NCBI RefSeq assembly: GCF_041260155.1
Contig: NC_091931.1
Location: forward strand, 18,737,166 to 18,801,165
Length of the DNA: 64,000 nt
Source: Ptychodera flava
Taxonomy: Eukaryota; Hemichordata; Enteropneusta; Ptychoderidae
Reading direction: 5' to 3'
Both the position numbers and the translations under genes were made by a program. Every line of letters begins with the position of its first letter. The stretch's first letter is position 1. Below the pieces are notes generated by a model, which was not told the origin of the DNA, made no database searches, and saw nothing but the letters and a program-made list of their open reading frames with translations. Below are positions 10,808 to 22,745 of this stretch, piece after piece.

Positions 10808-12742
10808 TTAAAAATTAGACTCTGTGATTGGAGAACTGAAAGCACTTGATGACTGAGGCAGAAGGGAAAGGGTAGAAAGGAAACATCTTGAAGTTACCCT
10901 GTAAATAATGCAATACTTATGATACGTCTTGATACATTTACAAAAGTGCAAGTCACATAAGTGTGAAGCACACGGGAAATAAAATTTGTTGTGAATAATA
11001 TAAAGGAAGCAGTTTGTTCCATAAAAAAATAGTTGTTTATTTTCATTGCCACTAATTATCTGTGGTTCAGGATGGTCCTACTTAAATTTGAAAATCACAA
11101 ATGTCCCATGGACCTGGTAATGTATTACCTTGAATGGAAATGATTATGGGACCAGTTTAATGTCATATTGTTACTGTAGCAACTGATAGGACCTGAGTAG
11201 TCAACTGTCAGTTGGCCAAAATCACAGATGAAATTATATGTAATTTGGATGGCTATAGTTCTAGCTTGTCAATGTTGGTCTCAATTAGCCAGAATGGCTT
11301 AGTGGTAAATTTAGCCAGTGGAAACACTCAATAGGATATATGTAAGTACAAACCTGTGCCACAGCAAGGACCCACTGCCTTAGGAAAGTAAATATATTGA
11401 TGAAAAACTCCCTCAATTCCATGGGTTTTTGCACTGCATTGATGACAACACCACCATCTCTGTTCAGAGTTGGCTGTTTGCATAGCCACACACTGTGTAT
11501 TTGCTTTGCAATGGAGGATGGTATTGTCACCATGTTGCTTTTCACCTGGTTGTCAGACCAGTATCCAATGACAATGGGACGCACTGCCTCAGTAAGGGAT
11601 CTCGAATCTGACTGGGTGAAAAGAAAACATTAACAAGGATGTAATGTAAATATTATCTCCTGCAAATTGCTGACATTACTTTACACATCAGTTCATTCTA
11701 AAACATGGCTTTTTATATTCATTAAGATAAGAAAACTTGATTGTTTATGACTTCTGTAATTTTAATTAAACCTTTCATCACTGGTATAACTTTGCACCAA
11801 ACCCATTGTAATCACTGATGATTGTGCACCTTTTAAAGAAAACTATAATGTACATGTGTAGGTCAAGACGTGCATTCAAGTAAGTAGCAATAATACATTT
11901 ATTTCAAGGGAAGACCAACAAGAACTAGTCACATTAACAGGCTCCATAAAATATACATAAAAATATGAATGCATGAAGTACAATAAAACAATAAACAACA
12001 CACAACAAACTATGTAAAACTATTAAAAATATGTACAAATTTAGGCATGACATTCTGACCAGGCATCTGAAACTTTGACAAGATAAAGTGTTGTCAATGG
12101 CAGGGTTGGAAATGCACACATCAAAGTAGCCATACATCTTTGAAGAGCCAAGTACCTAAAAACATTGAGTTTTATACTGTGAGTCTAAAAAACAGTGCAA
12201 GTTCTAGTATTTGTAGTTTACTGAGGAACATCAAAATTAACATGAAACATGATTGGGACAATCATACATATTATTAAAATATTCATATAAAAATATAGTA
12301 TATAAAAACAATCTTCGATGATAAAGAGGCTAAAGTTTAAAACGCTTGCAGAATTCTTCATAATTCTTTCAGCTGTTAGGATGCTATGTTTGAAACAAAG
12401 GAACTTCATGAATTTCATTCGCACTTGCTCTATTTTGTCCTGTTGATTTTTTTGCCAAGGAGACCACACTACAGTACAGACACATATTCTAAAATACTTA
12501 CATGTATTATATAAGTTATGTACAGAGCGTCAAGGGAGTTGATGTTGAAGAAAGAACTACAACTCCGCCAAATATAACCGAGCATGCGAAAAGCTTAACT
12601 GATAATGAACAAGATGTGCAGGAAATTAAAAATAAAAAATGACTACAAATTTAAAACAAATCTTACCTGATAAAGGATTTGTAAAAGATCAGTTGTCAAT
12701 CTTTTGATTCTTGTTCCTTCTACGTTCCACATACAAATACCT
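10808..12742 (-). CDS. 3' part of an unrecognised host gene (three terminal coding exons)
   Basis: Three minus-strand exons join in phase. Exon a, 12742-12667, enters in phase 2 and encodes 25 residues starting GICMWNVEGTRIK, with a GTAAGA donor. Exon b, 11611-11354, follows a strong TTTTCACCCAG acceptor, is phase 0 at both ends and encodes 86 residues (SDSRSLTEAVRPIVIGYW at the start, QWVLAVAQ at the end; donor GTTTGT). Exon c, 10852-10808, follows a very strong pyrimidine-rich acceptor and encodes SSSAFSSPITESNF, then TAA. This gives 125 C-terminal residues. Exon b contains hydrophobic patches but no motif I can name. Upstream exons were not found, so the gene starts further right or beyond a poorly marked region. 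A same-strand LINE relic lies in the larger intron. Confidence 0.6.
11930..12500 (-). mobile_element. Relic of a non-LTR retrotransposon (LINE), C-terminal RT region
   Basis: The minus strand encodes VVWSPWQKNQQDKIEQV followed by KFMKFLC. This is the thumb-side segment after the RT domain seen in CR1/L2/Jockey-type elements (typical form VVWSPxxxxxxDxIExVQ). Weaker similarity continues toward 11930, partly in other frames. It is a short, decayed fragment in an intron of the minus-strand gene. Confidence 0.5.
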
Positions 12743-14560
12743 CTGAGGCTTTACGACCAGGTTACATGAGTTATACTAACAGCTGTAGACAAATGTCAAT
12801 GAATACAATTAGAATCTTGCAGATAGTCCTATTCTCACTGTCTGTACAATGGATACTCAACTTTATAATCATGGATATAAGTGTCAAAAGATTAGTAAAA
12901 TCATACACTCATTCATTATGTATTACCATGCCACAAATACACAGTAATCATGGTTTGTTTTTATGTCCGTGAATATGAATAATAATGCTAACTTTGAAAC
13001 TTTTCAGCAAAAATGTAAATAGTCAATTGTACAAAGATCATAATCAATTACAAAAACAAAATGAAGTGCTTGTGGGCCAAATTATACACTTTTTACAAAA
13101 TCTCCAGATTTGTCAAATTTTTAGGGTGGGCATGACTGTGCATCAATGCTTATTACATGCCTTGATGTGGGTGCAAATCAGTGAATTGATTTGAAAAGGA
13201 ACATCAGGGGAGTTAGTGGGTCGGTGAACATAATGTACTGACCGGTTTTAATGGTTACCCGGGCAAGTGAAGCCCTTCAACGTTTTTAATATCTAAGTAG
13301 ACACTTAACGATAGATGTAAAATATACATGTGCACACTTCTATTTTGACTTTTGTTAAAATCCTTTTGATGCTGGTCGATAATGGTAAAATTGTTTGAAA
13401 ATGTCCTGCATATATACGTATGTAACTAAATGTGATACAGCATTTATAACCATGAAGATATTGTTGCCTGAATACATGGGTTTATGTGCCCTCGCAGCAG
13501 GTTGATAATATCATGGAAATAACAGACTCTACTCTGACCAAAAACATTTATCTATAGGCTTGGGCAAGACTGAAAGCCAAAATAAGCATGCTCGCCAAGC
13601 CTTGTTAATTTTGGACTTTCCTCTTGCCCTTAGCCATAAATTAATGATAATGGTCAGGGCTTCTCCCATTTTTTCTATAATATTAATTTCATTTATTAAG
13701 GGTTAAAATAAGTGTGATAAGGCCATTTGTGTACAAGAAATTAAATTATGGAATTTCAGCAAATGCACTATTCATGTATGTACACAAGGCTGCCAAAGGA
13801 ACAAGGAACAATTTTTTCCAATACAAAACTGACAACATTTTTGCACTCTTTAGACTTTCTCCAAGTCTGTTGGCATGTAAATATCAAAAATGAATAAATA
13901 GAAGCAATGAACTTCGCAGACTGGCAGGCTAGGTGGTTGGCTAGTGCTCAGATAGTGGGGTGAATACCATTCCCTACAGACTTGTGAACCTTGCAGGGTT
14001 TCAATAGCTATAAATAATTCATATGACATCAGGTAATAAATATGCATGACTAATCTTAATCTTAATCAAGCATAATTTTCCAACTCATTTAAAGTTGGAA
14101 TAGAGAAGAATAGTGAGTATAAATATGTTTTCAGAATTTTTAAAACAGTCTGTGAATCTTTCTAAACATGGGGGATATTTTTGCCTTCCCTGGGGAATCG
14201 CAGCGGTACAATTATCATAATGAATCATGGTAATCTCCAGTCCTGTGAAGTATCACCTTCCCTGATTTTTGTAAACACGTACGCCCCCCCCCCCCCCCCC
14301 CCCCCCATCACAGCTCTGCTCGGCACCATACCCAAACCGGGTATTTGATTCTGCTCTTGCTGAAAAATTTTAATTTTTCAATAACATTGTTTCCAGAGAA
14401 TGTTATCGTAGGAATTATAACAAAAGATGATTCATTCACTGGCAAATTTTTAGTAATTCTGGGTAAGAAATACATATATGATTGCAGAAGATGGCATAGA
14501 ATACCAAGGATTCGACAATTGGTACAAGAAAGAATAATGGTAGAAAAACATTATTTTATG
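12743..14560. other. 1.8 kb without a recognised gene
   Basis: AT-rich sequence. It holds a diverged copy (about 13720-13850) of the ~180-bp unit that makes up the element at 59462-61368, and a run of about 26 C at 14282-14306. The missing 5' exons of the minus-strand gene could lie here, but none could be chosen. Confidence 0.5.
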
Positions 14561-14564
14561 ATTC

Positions 14565-14650
14565 AGCGGTGAGAATAAGAACAGATTCTCACTAATTGCG
14601 AGAAAGCGTCATTTTCTCGCTCGAGTCTCTCACAATTTTTCCCTATGATG
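14565..14650. repeat. Fragment of the foldback family
   Basis: GTGAGAAT, ATTCTCAC and GAGAAAGCGTCA follow in the same order as at the right arm of the 10125-10680 element. Only one arm is present. Confidence 0.6.
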
Positions 14651-14674
14651 CTGTACGTGTTGAGGCTTACAGAC

Positions 14675-14849
14675 CACAGACGTTCTGTTGAGTGGATAGT
14701 TTGTAAAAGTGAAGTTTCTGCTACGTTCCGACGTTCTCCTCCGTAGCCTTTAAGGCTATCACCATTTGAAGAAAAGGCTACAGAACTGAACGTCCGAACG
14801 TAGCATAAACTACACTTTTACAAACTACCCACTCAACAGAACGCCTGTG
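14675..14849. mobile_element. hAT-type MITE, 175 bp
   Basis: The ends CACAGACGTTCTGTTGAG and CTCAACAGAACGCCTGTG are inverted repeats extending about 55 bp. The element is flanked by the perfect 8-bp duplication TTACAGAC (14667-14674 and 14850-14857). Eight-bp duplications of the form nTnnnnAn and CA...TG ends are diagnostic of hAT elements. It is too small to code for a transposase. Confidence 0.85.
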
Positions 14850-14863
14850 TTACAGACAAGCTG

Positions 14864-15102
14864 CAGTACAGTAGCTCGCGCTCGAGGTATTTGGGTCGGA
14901 CGGCAAAACGTGACCTCGAGCCACTGTGCAGTTACACACACTACTGCCATACCAGCAGTGCCACGCATAGCTGCAGTACAGTAGCTCGAGGTTTTGCCTG
15001 GGTATTTGGGTCGGACGGCAAAATCTGGTTTTGCCGTGCGACCCAAATACCCAGGCAAAACCTCGAGCTACTGTACATGTAGCCTACTGCAGCTATGCCA
15101 CG
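14864..15102. repeat. Near-perfect inverted repeat around 15026 with an extra upstream half-copy
   Basis: Bases 14961-15023 pair with 15029-15102, sharing CTGGGTATTTGGGTCGGACG on one arm and its complement on the other, with a 5-base loop. A diverged copy of the left arm lies at 14866-14925. No target duplication was found. Confidence 0.75.
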
Positions 15103-15132
15103 CAGAGCTAAAGCGGCAGCATACTGATACCA

Positions 15133-15153
15133 TGGAGGTAGTACCTCCATGCT
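15133..15153. repeat. Short palindrome, second copy at 19628-19651
   Basis: CATGGAGGTAGTACCTCCATG here, and a 24-base version with an added CTA at 19628-19651. Both are perfect palindromes in an otherwise unrelated context, 4.5 kb apart. Confidence 0.8.
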
Positions 15154-15647
15154 GATACTTACGTGGAAGAGAGGACTTCGCCAGTCGACGAAAATACGTG
15201 ATCATCAGCTGCTCCCCTACAATGGTGAGACTTGGCTGCAGTATGCAGTACGATGTAACAAACACAACTCATATACGCGATCGCGTGGCCGCGCATTGAA
15301 GTGACTTGGGGATTCCTCGTACAGCCTCCGGTCACCGGGGTGACCCAGGCCTGGGGGTGACCGGGCGTTTGTGACAATAGGGCCGCTTTACACAGGCATA
15401 TCCTTCCATGACGAACAATCAAGTACACCATTCTTGGCTTTATTTTGACAATACATCAAGAAACTCGATGTACAAATTTTACAGAATGCTTTATAAAATA
15501 TAAACCAACACTCCTAACACATTACGCTTTCAAGTGTAGTGTTAATTTAGCTTCGCTACACTTCGCGACACTTGTTCTCATTTGCATACAACTTCCCACC
15601 TCACTAACTTGTGGTAAAGTAAATTTATGATCAATAGTCTTGACTAA

Positions 15648-17345
15648 GGGGAGAACCATTTGATTTCTGGGGGGGATATGGAGGATTTTGAGAAAAAAAA
15701 AATTGTCACCAGGTGAGAGAGAAGAAAAAAAAAATTGATCCTGTCATGGCCTGAGAAAAAAAAAATTGTCATAACAGACAGAAGAGAAAAAAAAATTGTC
15801 ACAATGCACCAGAAATAAGCAAAATTTGGAAACCTTATTCTCATGTATTCTTTGCCGGCGCGCCGCCATAGGCGGCGCAAATGTTTTACCACAAGCAATT
15901 CTTAAGTTTCTTTTCCCAGCACTTATGATATAAGCATGCACTACATAGGTCTACTTTACACCTCAGTACACTCAATGTTTTCCTTCTGTTTCTGACCCAA
16001 AAAATCATATTTCAGGATTTCTGTTGCAATATCTCAATGGCATAGGCACTATCTAAAGGGGGACTATTTGACTTCTGTAAATTGTGAAAATTTAAAACAC
16101 AAGACAGGAGTCAATAAACTAGTGTTAAAACCAATATATTATTTTCTCAATATAAATTTGTTAGAAAGATGTACCTGACAATGAAAAATGAGGAACAACA
16201 AATATAATGAAATACAATGTTTGAGCCTTGTTTTTCTGACCACAAACACCGGATCGCAAACATACCATATTCAGGCTTTTCATTAGAAGCTGGCAGCTGG
16301 AGAAATGACACAAGAAGGTCACAGATTTTCCGTTCCTGTATATTCATTTGTCTTCAGTCTCTGGCAACAGAACTGTTTTTCACAAATTGTATTGTCATTG
16401 TTTGGTTGTTGAATATTGTGACTCAAAAACTGATCATGCAAAAAATGTAAAAAATATCAGTGTTCAATGTCATTTTCAAACAGTTTTACCGATTGCAAAA
16501 TAAAACTGAAACTCCTCTCAGATTGCACCATTAAACACATCAATTTCTCAAAATTTCCAATACGAGAGGGGGAACCCCCTCTCGTGCTCTCCCCCTTGGG
16601 GTATTCTAACAGTTTCACTTGGTAAAAAAATAAAAAAGCACCTCTCAGATTGCACCAGACTGCACCATTGCACACATCAATATCTTAAAAATTTCCATGC
16701 AAGATAGGGGAAAGCCCCTGTGACACTCTCCCTCTAAGCCTCTCTCATGTTCTCCCCCTGTCCTTTCAAATTCTGCCCGGTCAGATATGCTAGTGAAAAC
16801 CCTGTCATAATATCCATCCAAATTAAACAACATACTGTATGATTAGATACTGCGTGATCTTTTATATCTTTATTTTATTGTGACTTTGAATTTCATTTTG
16901 ATGTGTTCACCTTTTTTGAATCATCATGAGATAGCTGATGATAGTCTAGCAGGGTACATCAGGATTTGAAAGGTCTTTACTGTTGCTGTATTTTGTAAAT
17001 TTTACAATTACATGTATTGGTATTTAACTTTTCTAAGTGGGGGATCAGTCAAAATTTCAGAGTTAGAGAGGGAGGTTACTCAAATTCATCATGGTTGGCG
17101 AAGTGGGGGGGGGGCACTCGAAATTTCGGAGTTTCAGGCTGTAAAATAATGACGGCTCCCTTATATAATGAATTACAAACTGATGACCAAGAAAAAAAAA
17201 TTGCACTGCTACTCCATTTGAAAAAAAAAATTTGATGCAGGTCTGACAGTAGAAAAAAAAAATGCTGTCACTCGGACAGGAAAAAAAAATTTGCTCCCAT
17301 ACCCTCTTCCTCCATACCCCCCCCCAAAATCAAATGGTTCTCCCC
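15648..17345. mobile_element. PIF/Harbinger-like non-autonomous element, 1698 bp
   Basis: Terminal inverted repeats begin GGGGAGAACCATTTGATTT at both ends and continue as a G-run plus TATGGAGGA, about 38 bp in all. The 3-bp duplication TAA lies at 15645-15647 and 17346-17348. The empty site is visible in the related LTR copy near 20053. Just inside each end are four tracts of GA(A)8-9TTG-type sequence on the same strand (15690-15800 and 17187-17300). No transposase frame is present. The middle is largely a family A copy (about 16318-17165). Confidence 0.85.
16318..17165. repeat. Family A copy inside the Harbinger-like element
   Basis: It aligns with 41985-42755 and with 1-255. It contains two internal ~170-bp sub-repeats (CTCTCAGATTGCACCA...) and a perfect GC-rich palindrome CGAGAGGGGG-AA-CCCCCTCTCG at 16563-16584. 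Open stretches on the minus strand share residues such as GYYDRVFT and NFEKLM with the other copies. Confidence 0.65.
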
Positions 17346-18452
17346 TAACGGGTTTTGCACAGCGGTGTTGTTCTACGCCTGGGTCGGACACTGTGTACTA
17401 CCAAGGCGTGGGGCCAGCTGCTCCAGTTATGCGATACCTTCGATAACAACGCTCGTGAAACACGATGGGCCGGGACCACAGGCGCTCTTTATCTGGGTAG
17501 TCTGCTAAGTAGATCAATTTTCGGATCGATCTATTGATCCCGTAGTGGATATATGCCCGCCACTGCAACCTAAATACTCACAAGGTGTGCAAACACAATC
17601 ACTCAAAAAACAAACCACCGATTTGTCAACTGGCCGTGCGCTGGCACAAAACATTCAGAACTACACTCCCATATACCTAGTTGGATCACAAATTTAACCA
17701 TCTCCTAAAAAATACCGTCAATGACGCTGTACCTTCTCTAATGTGTGGCCAGGTCAAGTAATTGGTTGTTGGCACGGAGTTGTTGGTAAATAGTTGATGA
17801 TGTAGGGGCATGAGGTGGGATATGGACCCAAAGAACCCAAAAGATGATTAAATACATCAATAAAAAAAAATTCTAAGCTACAGTATAAACTGCCTAAAGA
17901 TAGTTCAATGTGGAAAAAAGTTAAACAATTCAGAAATAAGAATTAACAGTCCAAAATAGTAATGACGCACTTCCTTACTGACCTGAGTGCATCATTCTCG
18001 CAGGCCAGAGCGATAATTTCCGCTCCGCTGACCTCCGCAAAAATCAAGCTCTGGCAGATTACGCCGGGAAACTGCGGAAGTACGAATGGGGGTTAATTAA
18101 TTATTCATGAGAACATATCATCAGAATTAGCCAATCACGAATAAGTTTTACAAAGTCATGTCGGGTCGTAAGCTCCTCATTGTCTGTGTGTACACAATCG
18201 CTTTCAGGGCCTGAGATCCTCTGGTTCTGTTGCACCTCTTCCGATGTATGTTGCATTAAATCCGACAGCTTTCAAAATTTTGACTGTTTTTCTGTCATGA
18301 TCGAGAGCAACGGCGACACCATGTGAATACTATGGCTTCGATAGGTACACAGACTACGGCCATCAACGAACCCTATATACCTGGTCCCACTGCAAGGTCG
18401 TCGTCCCCGTACACTCAGTGTGACTATTTTCGGACGATCTCGGTTCGGACTA

Positions 18453-19028
18453 GCCCTGCGTACGATGCTGTGTGTTCCGCTACAGCTAACCGCCCCGCTC
18501 ACCACAGCCCTGCAAAGACCCGTACGTAGAGTTGGTGACTTCAAATCCATTTTTGGACTTGACGTAAAAAGCCAAATTACTGCCGAAATTCAGCGTTCTT
18601 GGGCCAAAGTCGTATCCCTGCCTACCTCAACTACTCGATCGCTTCCAAAAATGCCAGTCTTTTATTCACTTTTCGTAAATAACCGTCGATGTAGGCAACT
18701 CTCTCGCTAGCCCTGCGTACGATGCTGTGTGTTAGCTGTAGCGGCCAACACACAGCACCGTACGCAGGGCTAGCGAGAGAGTTGCCTACATCGACGGTTA
18801 TTTACGAAAAGTGAATAAAAGACTGGCATTTTTGGAAGCGATCGAGTAGTTGAGGTAGGCAGGAATACGACTTTGGCCCAAGAACGCTGAATTTCGGCAG
18901 TAATTTGGCTTTTTACGTCAAGTCCAAAAATGGATTTGAAGTCACCAACTCTACGTACGGGTCTTTGCAGGGCTGTGGTGGGCGGGGCGGTTAGCTGTAG
19001 CGGAACACACAGCATCGTAAGCAGGGCT
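18453..19028. repeat. Large high-identity inverted repeat, arms ~285 bp
   Basis: The two arms are reverse complements at roughly 98 percent and meet near 18740. CTAGCCCTGCGTACGATGCT lies at the outer edge and recurs near the centre. The mirrored frames on both strands are a consequence of the symmetry, not two genes. Confidence 0.9.
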
Positions 19029-20017
19029 AGGTTTGGACATTCAAAGACATGCTGTTCGTTTTACTCACTTTGCTCCGTATTGGTAGCGTTTTACAAGTCA
19101 TGATACCGCATATTAAGTCAGGTGACGCTGCTGTCCCGTTTTGAATAGTTAGTTTTTTTTGGTAGAAGCTATTTCGGGCGCTATAAAACTTCGCGAAGTT
19201 AACACACCGTACGATCTAAAGCAACACACAGAGACAGCCCATATCCGATGTAAGCACCATACACGTCGAAATATAGTTGCGTCGTCCATGGGTTGAACGT
19301 AACTAATTTATCACAAAATTTTTACAAACAGTTTTCTCAACACATCGAAATTGAAAATCGAGGGTTTGAAGTTTCAAAATATCAATATTTAGCCCCTATA
19401 ATCACATTCCAAATACGACGTCCGATTACTACGCACTCACTATGGAGTCAACAATATTTGGCAACTTTGACCCCCCAAAATACCACTTCCGTCCTGTTAA
19501 CAGGATAAACACAATAAAGTTTCGAAGGGTATGGTAATAAGATTTCGTACTGCTCGTTATTTGTGAAACGGCTTTGGGCGAAATTCACTATACCCTGTCC
19601 GAAAATTCTCACCAGGTCACACGGAGCATGGAGGTAGTACTACCTCCATGCACTGAGCGAGTGTACGCATAAGCTTATACGTGTTCGTACCCCGCTAGCT
19701 GAACTGCAAACCCATGGAACAAACTAAACCTCTCTTGGTTTGATTCCGTTGTAAGCGTAACTTTTGTGATGAATTAATGAAACATAATCGGACTTGAACA
19801 ACTACGCAATTTCCCGAGATTTGTGATTTCGGCAGTGTTGAGACGATCGGGAGCCTAGCGTACATTTGTGATTTGTATCGCGGAGCACCAGCTCGAATGA
19901 GAGGGCCCAATATACCATTCATACGTTTCTAGCTCCATGTATACCCACAGCACGATAAGAAAGCTTTCAGTGTGAACCTTAATGAAGAGATCGATACATA
20001 AACGTTTATACATAACT

Positions 20018-20550
20018 TGTGGTAAAGTAAATTTATGATCAATAGTTTTGACCAACGGGTTTTACACAGCCGTGTTGTTCTACGTCTGGGTCGGACACTG
20101 TCTATAGCGAGGCGTGGGGCCAGCTGCTCCAGTTATGCGAAGCTTCGATATAACGCCCGTGAAACACGATGGGCGGACGGCCTGCCATGCCTGGTAGCGT
20201 ACAGACTTGCCACCGCTGGTCCTTGTGCAAAGAAACCCATCTTTTCCTTGTAAAATAATTATCAATGGCGTCTTTTTGGTGTGAATAGAGCGGTTGAGTC
20301 CAAAAACATTAAACATTTACACATTGCGCGCTCCTCGTCGACAGTGAACGCTGTGTGGTAAACACCAATATCAGCTCTGTAACGGGCAATCTCATTGGCT
20401 CGTAGGTTTTTCCTCGACTATCATAGAGCCTTGCAGCAATGCGTGAACGCTAAACGTGGCCAGTGATACCACGGCCTTTTCGGCGTTGGGTGATAAGACT
20501 CGCCGAAGAGGGCGTGGTGTACGACGTTGGAGTGCATGTGAAATACACAA
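20018..20550 (+). mobile_element. Solo-LTR-like copy of the BEL/Pao LTR, inside the hAT-like element
   Basis: It starts TGTGGTAAAG and is collinear with the three LTR pieces of the larger fossil, without their insertions. The match is strong to about 20345, then weaker to about 20550. A target duplication could not be fixed. It is a fossil with no coding content. Confidence 0.55.
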
Positions 20551-20559
20551 CCTGGCATC

Positions 20560-21720
20560 TGTAAATTAAATGTATACCAAGTGATCATTTCCAGTCACTT
20601 TTAACTGTTTTTAATGGATTTCCAAAGAGTCCTGTGGAAATGATGAAAAAAGCTTATCTGGTCTTGTGTTTGTATAACCTCATGGCTGATAATTGTCATA
20701 GTATTGAAAAAAAATTGAAAGTGAAGAAATTACTGTTTTTAATAGGCATATTTTCCTTGAAATACATGACCGTGTAAAGAATATATGCTAAAAGTGTTTA
20801 AGAGTAAATTTCTTTTCAAAAAATAATTTAATTTGTGACCAAAGGATTTTTATTCTTTGAGTTTACAAATTCAAACATTGCAATTTGTTCAATCATCTTG
20901 TGCAGTGCAATTTTAAAATGACTGAAAAACAAAAACATACCCACAAATATACAGACATGCAAATCAATTCAGCTTATATGATAACCTCACATTGGTATAC
21001 CAAATGTGAGTAAAAAATTGGCAGAATTACAGTCTTTGTGATGTAAAATTATGGGTTGACATCACGATAACTGTTAATGTGTTTGAAGTACTAATATACT
21101 ATAATTTAAAAAAGAAAAATTCATGCAGAAACGGTAAAATATATTGTTAGCAATGTAGTGTTAATTTTGACTTTACATCAAAATATGCCTTTGCTGGATA
21201 CCAAATATATAGGGCGAAATATCAGCCATGTTCAGCAAAATCCACACAATAGCATTGATCCTTTTCTAATTTGATTTGATTTGCTTATGTTATCCTTGTA
21301 TGACAGTCAGTACAATATGGAACTTGAACACAACACAGTGAATAAGTATGCTGTAAATGAAATGGTGTGGCTGCATCCACATGCAGCAATAGGAGTGCCT
21401 TTGTCTCTCACCCCTCATTTCCAACCTGTCCCATCCCTGAAAAAATAGTTTGGTCTTATATTTATAATGTTAATAATTTCTGTATTTGTTAAAATGTGCG
21501 CATCTCAAAAACTTTGATCATAAACATTTTCATTGTTTTTTATAGCTGACCAATCAGTTAACCTGTTTATTTTGAATATTTGCGCATTTTTCCTCAGTAT
21601 TTGACATTTTCTGAATACCTTCTTATTCAGTTTGTCATTTTCTAAAAGTTTAAATGCTCCATTGTGTGGTCAAGCTTTCCACAAGCATCAAATGTGGTAC
21701 TTCATATAGGAGGGTCTGCC
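20560..21720. other. 1.2 kb AT-rich filler of the hAT-like element
   Basis: I see no gene, no tandem repeat and no match to other parts of the window. Stops are frequent in all frames. Confidence 0.5.
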
Positions 21721-21804
21721 TCTAGAGGGCGGGCATCATGAACACTCCTGTTGTTGTTGGTTAATTCCTCACGTACACTTCTGATTGTACTGTAAACATT
21801 GAAC

Positions 21805-21903
21805 ATGGCCGACGTCCGATTTTCCTGTCTAAAACTTTCACTCATTTTCGTTCATATGACTCTGAAACTCCAGGAAACGATTGGGAAGAAAGGGTTATCT
21901 TGA
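21805..21903 (+). CDS. Short open frame after a promoter-like ATGGCCGAC context
   Basis: A 32-residue frame starts MADVRFSCLKLSLIF and ends at a TGA. The ATG lies in an AACATGGCCGAC context reminiscent of YY1-type first exons, and a GTACTCG that could serve as a donor follows shortly after the stop. It lies inside a DNA transposon. It may be a captured first exon or chance. No function can be given. Confidence 0.15.
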   Translation: MADVRFSCLKLSLIFVHMTLKLQETIGKKGLS

Positions 21904-22389
21904 AATATTGAGGTACTCGCCGATATTTTGCAAAATTAAATGAGAAAAAATGCAAGGAAAATGCCGACAGGCTTACACAATGACAGTTTTCAGACTCGGA
22001 GGCATATGATCATCTCTGCAGATTATGCAACAGGCCCAGATCACGTGAGGCCATGAGGGAAAACCACGCAACTCAGTACCAAACACTAGCGCTCACAGAG
22101 TGAGCAAACACAAAGTGAGTACCCCTAACGTCAGCTCAGTAGTCTGTAATAGATTGTAGTCAACTAAGAAACCTTGGAGAAAGGCTTAACACTGTGGCTA
22201 TGCTGCTAAGTCCCTTTTGATTTTTGTCATAGCTCAAAATCGTTCTCCCACACCTCAACCTGAGCCATGAACACCCCCACCAGTTTATGATATGACCCAT
22301 CACAATGGCATGACGTCAACGGATCTTGACAGAAGGAAGTCTTGACAGACGGAAGTTCTTGACAGCAGCATATTGGTTTTCAACTCTAA

Positions 22390-22745
22390 TACCTTCTCTG
22401 TCTATAAATAGACACGAGAAGGTAAAATCACGCCGATGAATGTCTAACTCGCGTCATCTTGAAGATATCGGCCGTGTTTGAGACCAAACACAGTGAAATG
22501 TGGCCTGCAGAACGATTCTACCATATGATGTAATTTATTTCACTACTGATTGGCTAATCAACGGCCAAAACAAAAGGTCATGGCAAGACGTCACTGGTGT
22601 ACTATAGTTGAACCAATCAGCAGTGGAAAAAATGACGTCATATGGTAGAATCGTTCTGCAGGCGTCATTTCACCGCTCTTGGTCTCAAAACACGGCCGAT
22701 TTCTTCAATATGACGCGAATAACACATACACCGGCGTGATTTTGA
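22390..22745. repeat. Palindromic MITE-like block adjoining the right hAT-like end
   Basis: Bases 22424-22567 pair with 22610-22744. Shared segments include GAACGATTCTACCATATGA and AAATCACGCCG. A smaller hairpin (TACCTTCTC/GAGAAGGTA) at 22390-22423 precedes it. Arm identity is about 80 percent, so it is older than the 18453-19028 repeat. Confidence 0.65.

Noticed and set aside
18420-19015. Pair of ~80-95-codon frames on opposite strands
   Set aside because: Arms of the 18453-19028 palindrome. The symmetry explains the pair.
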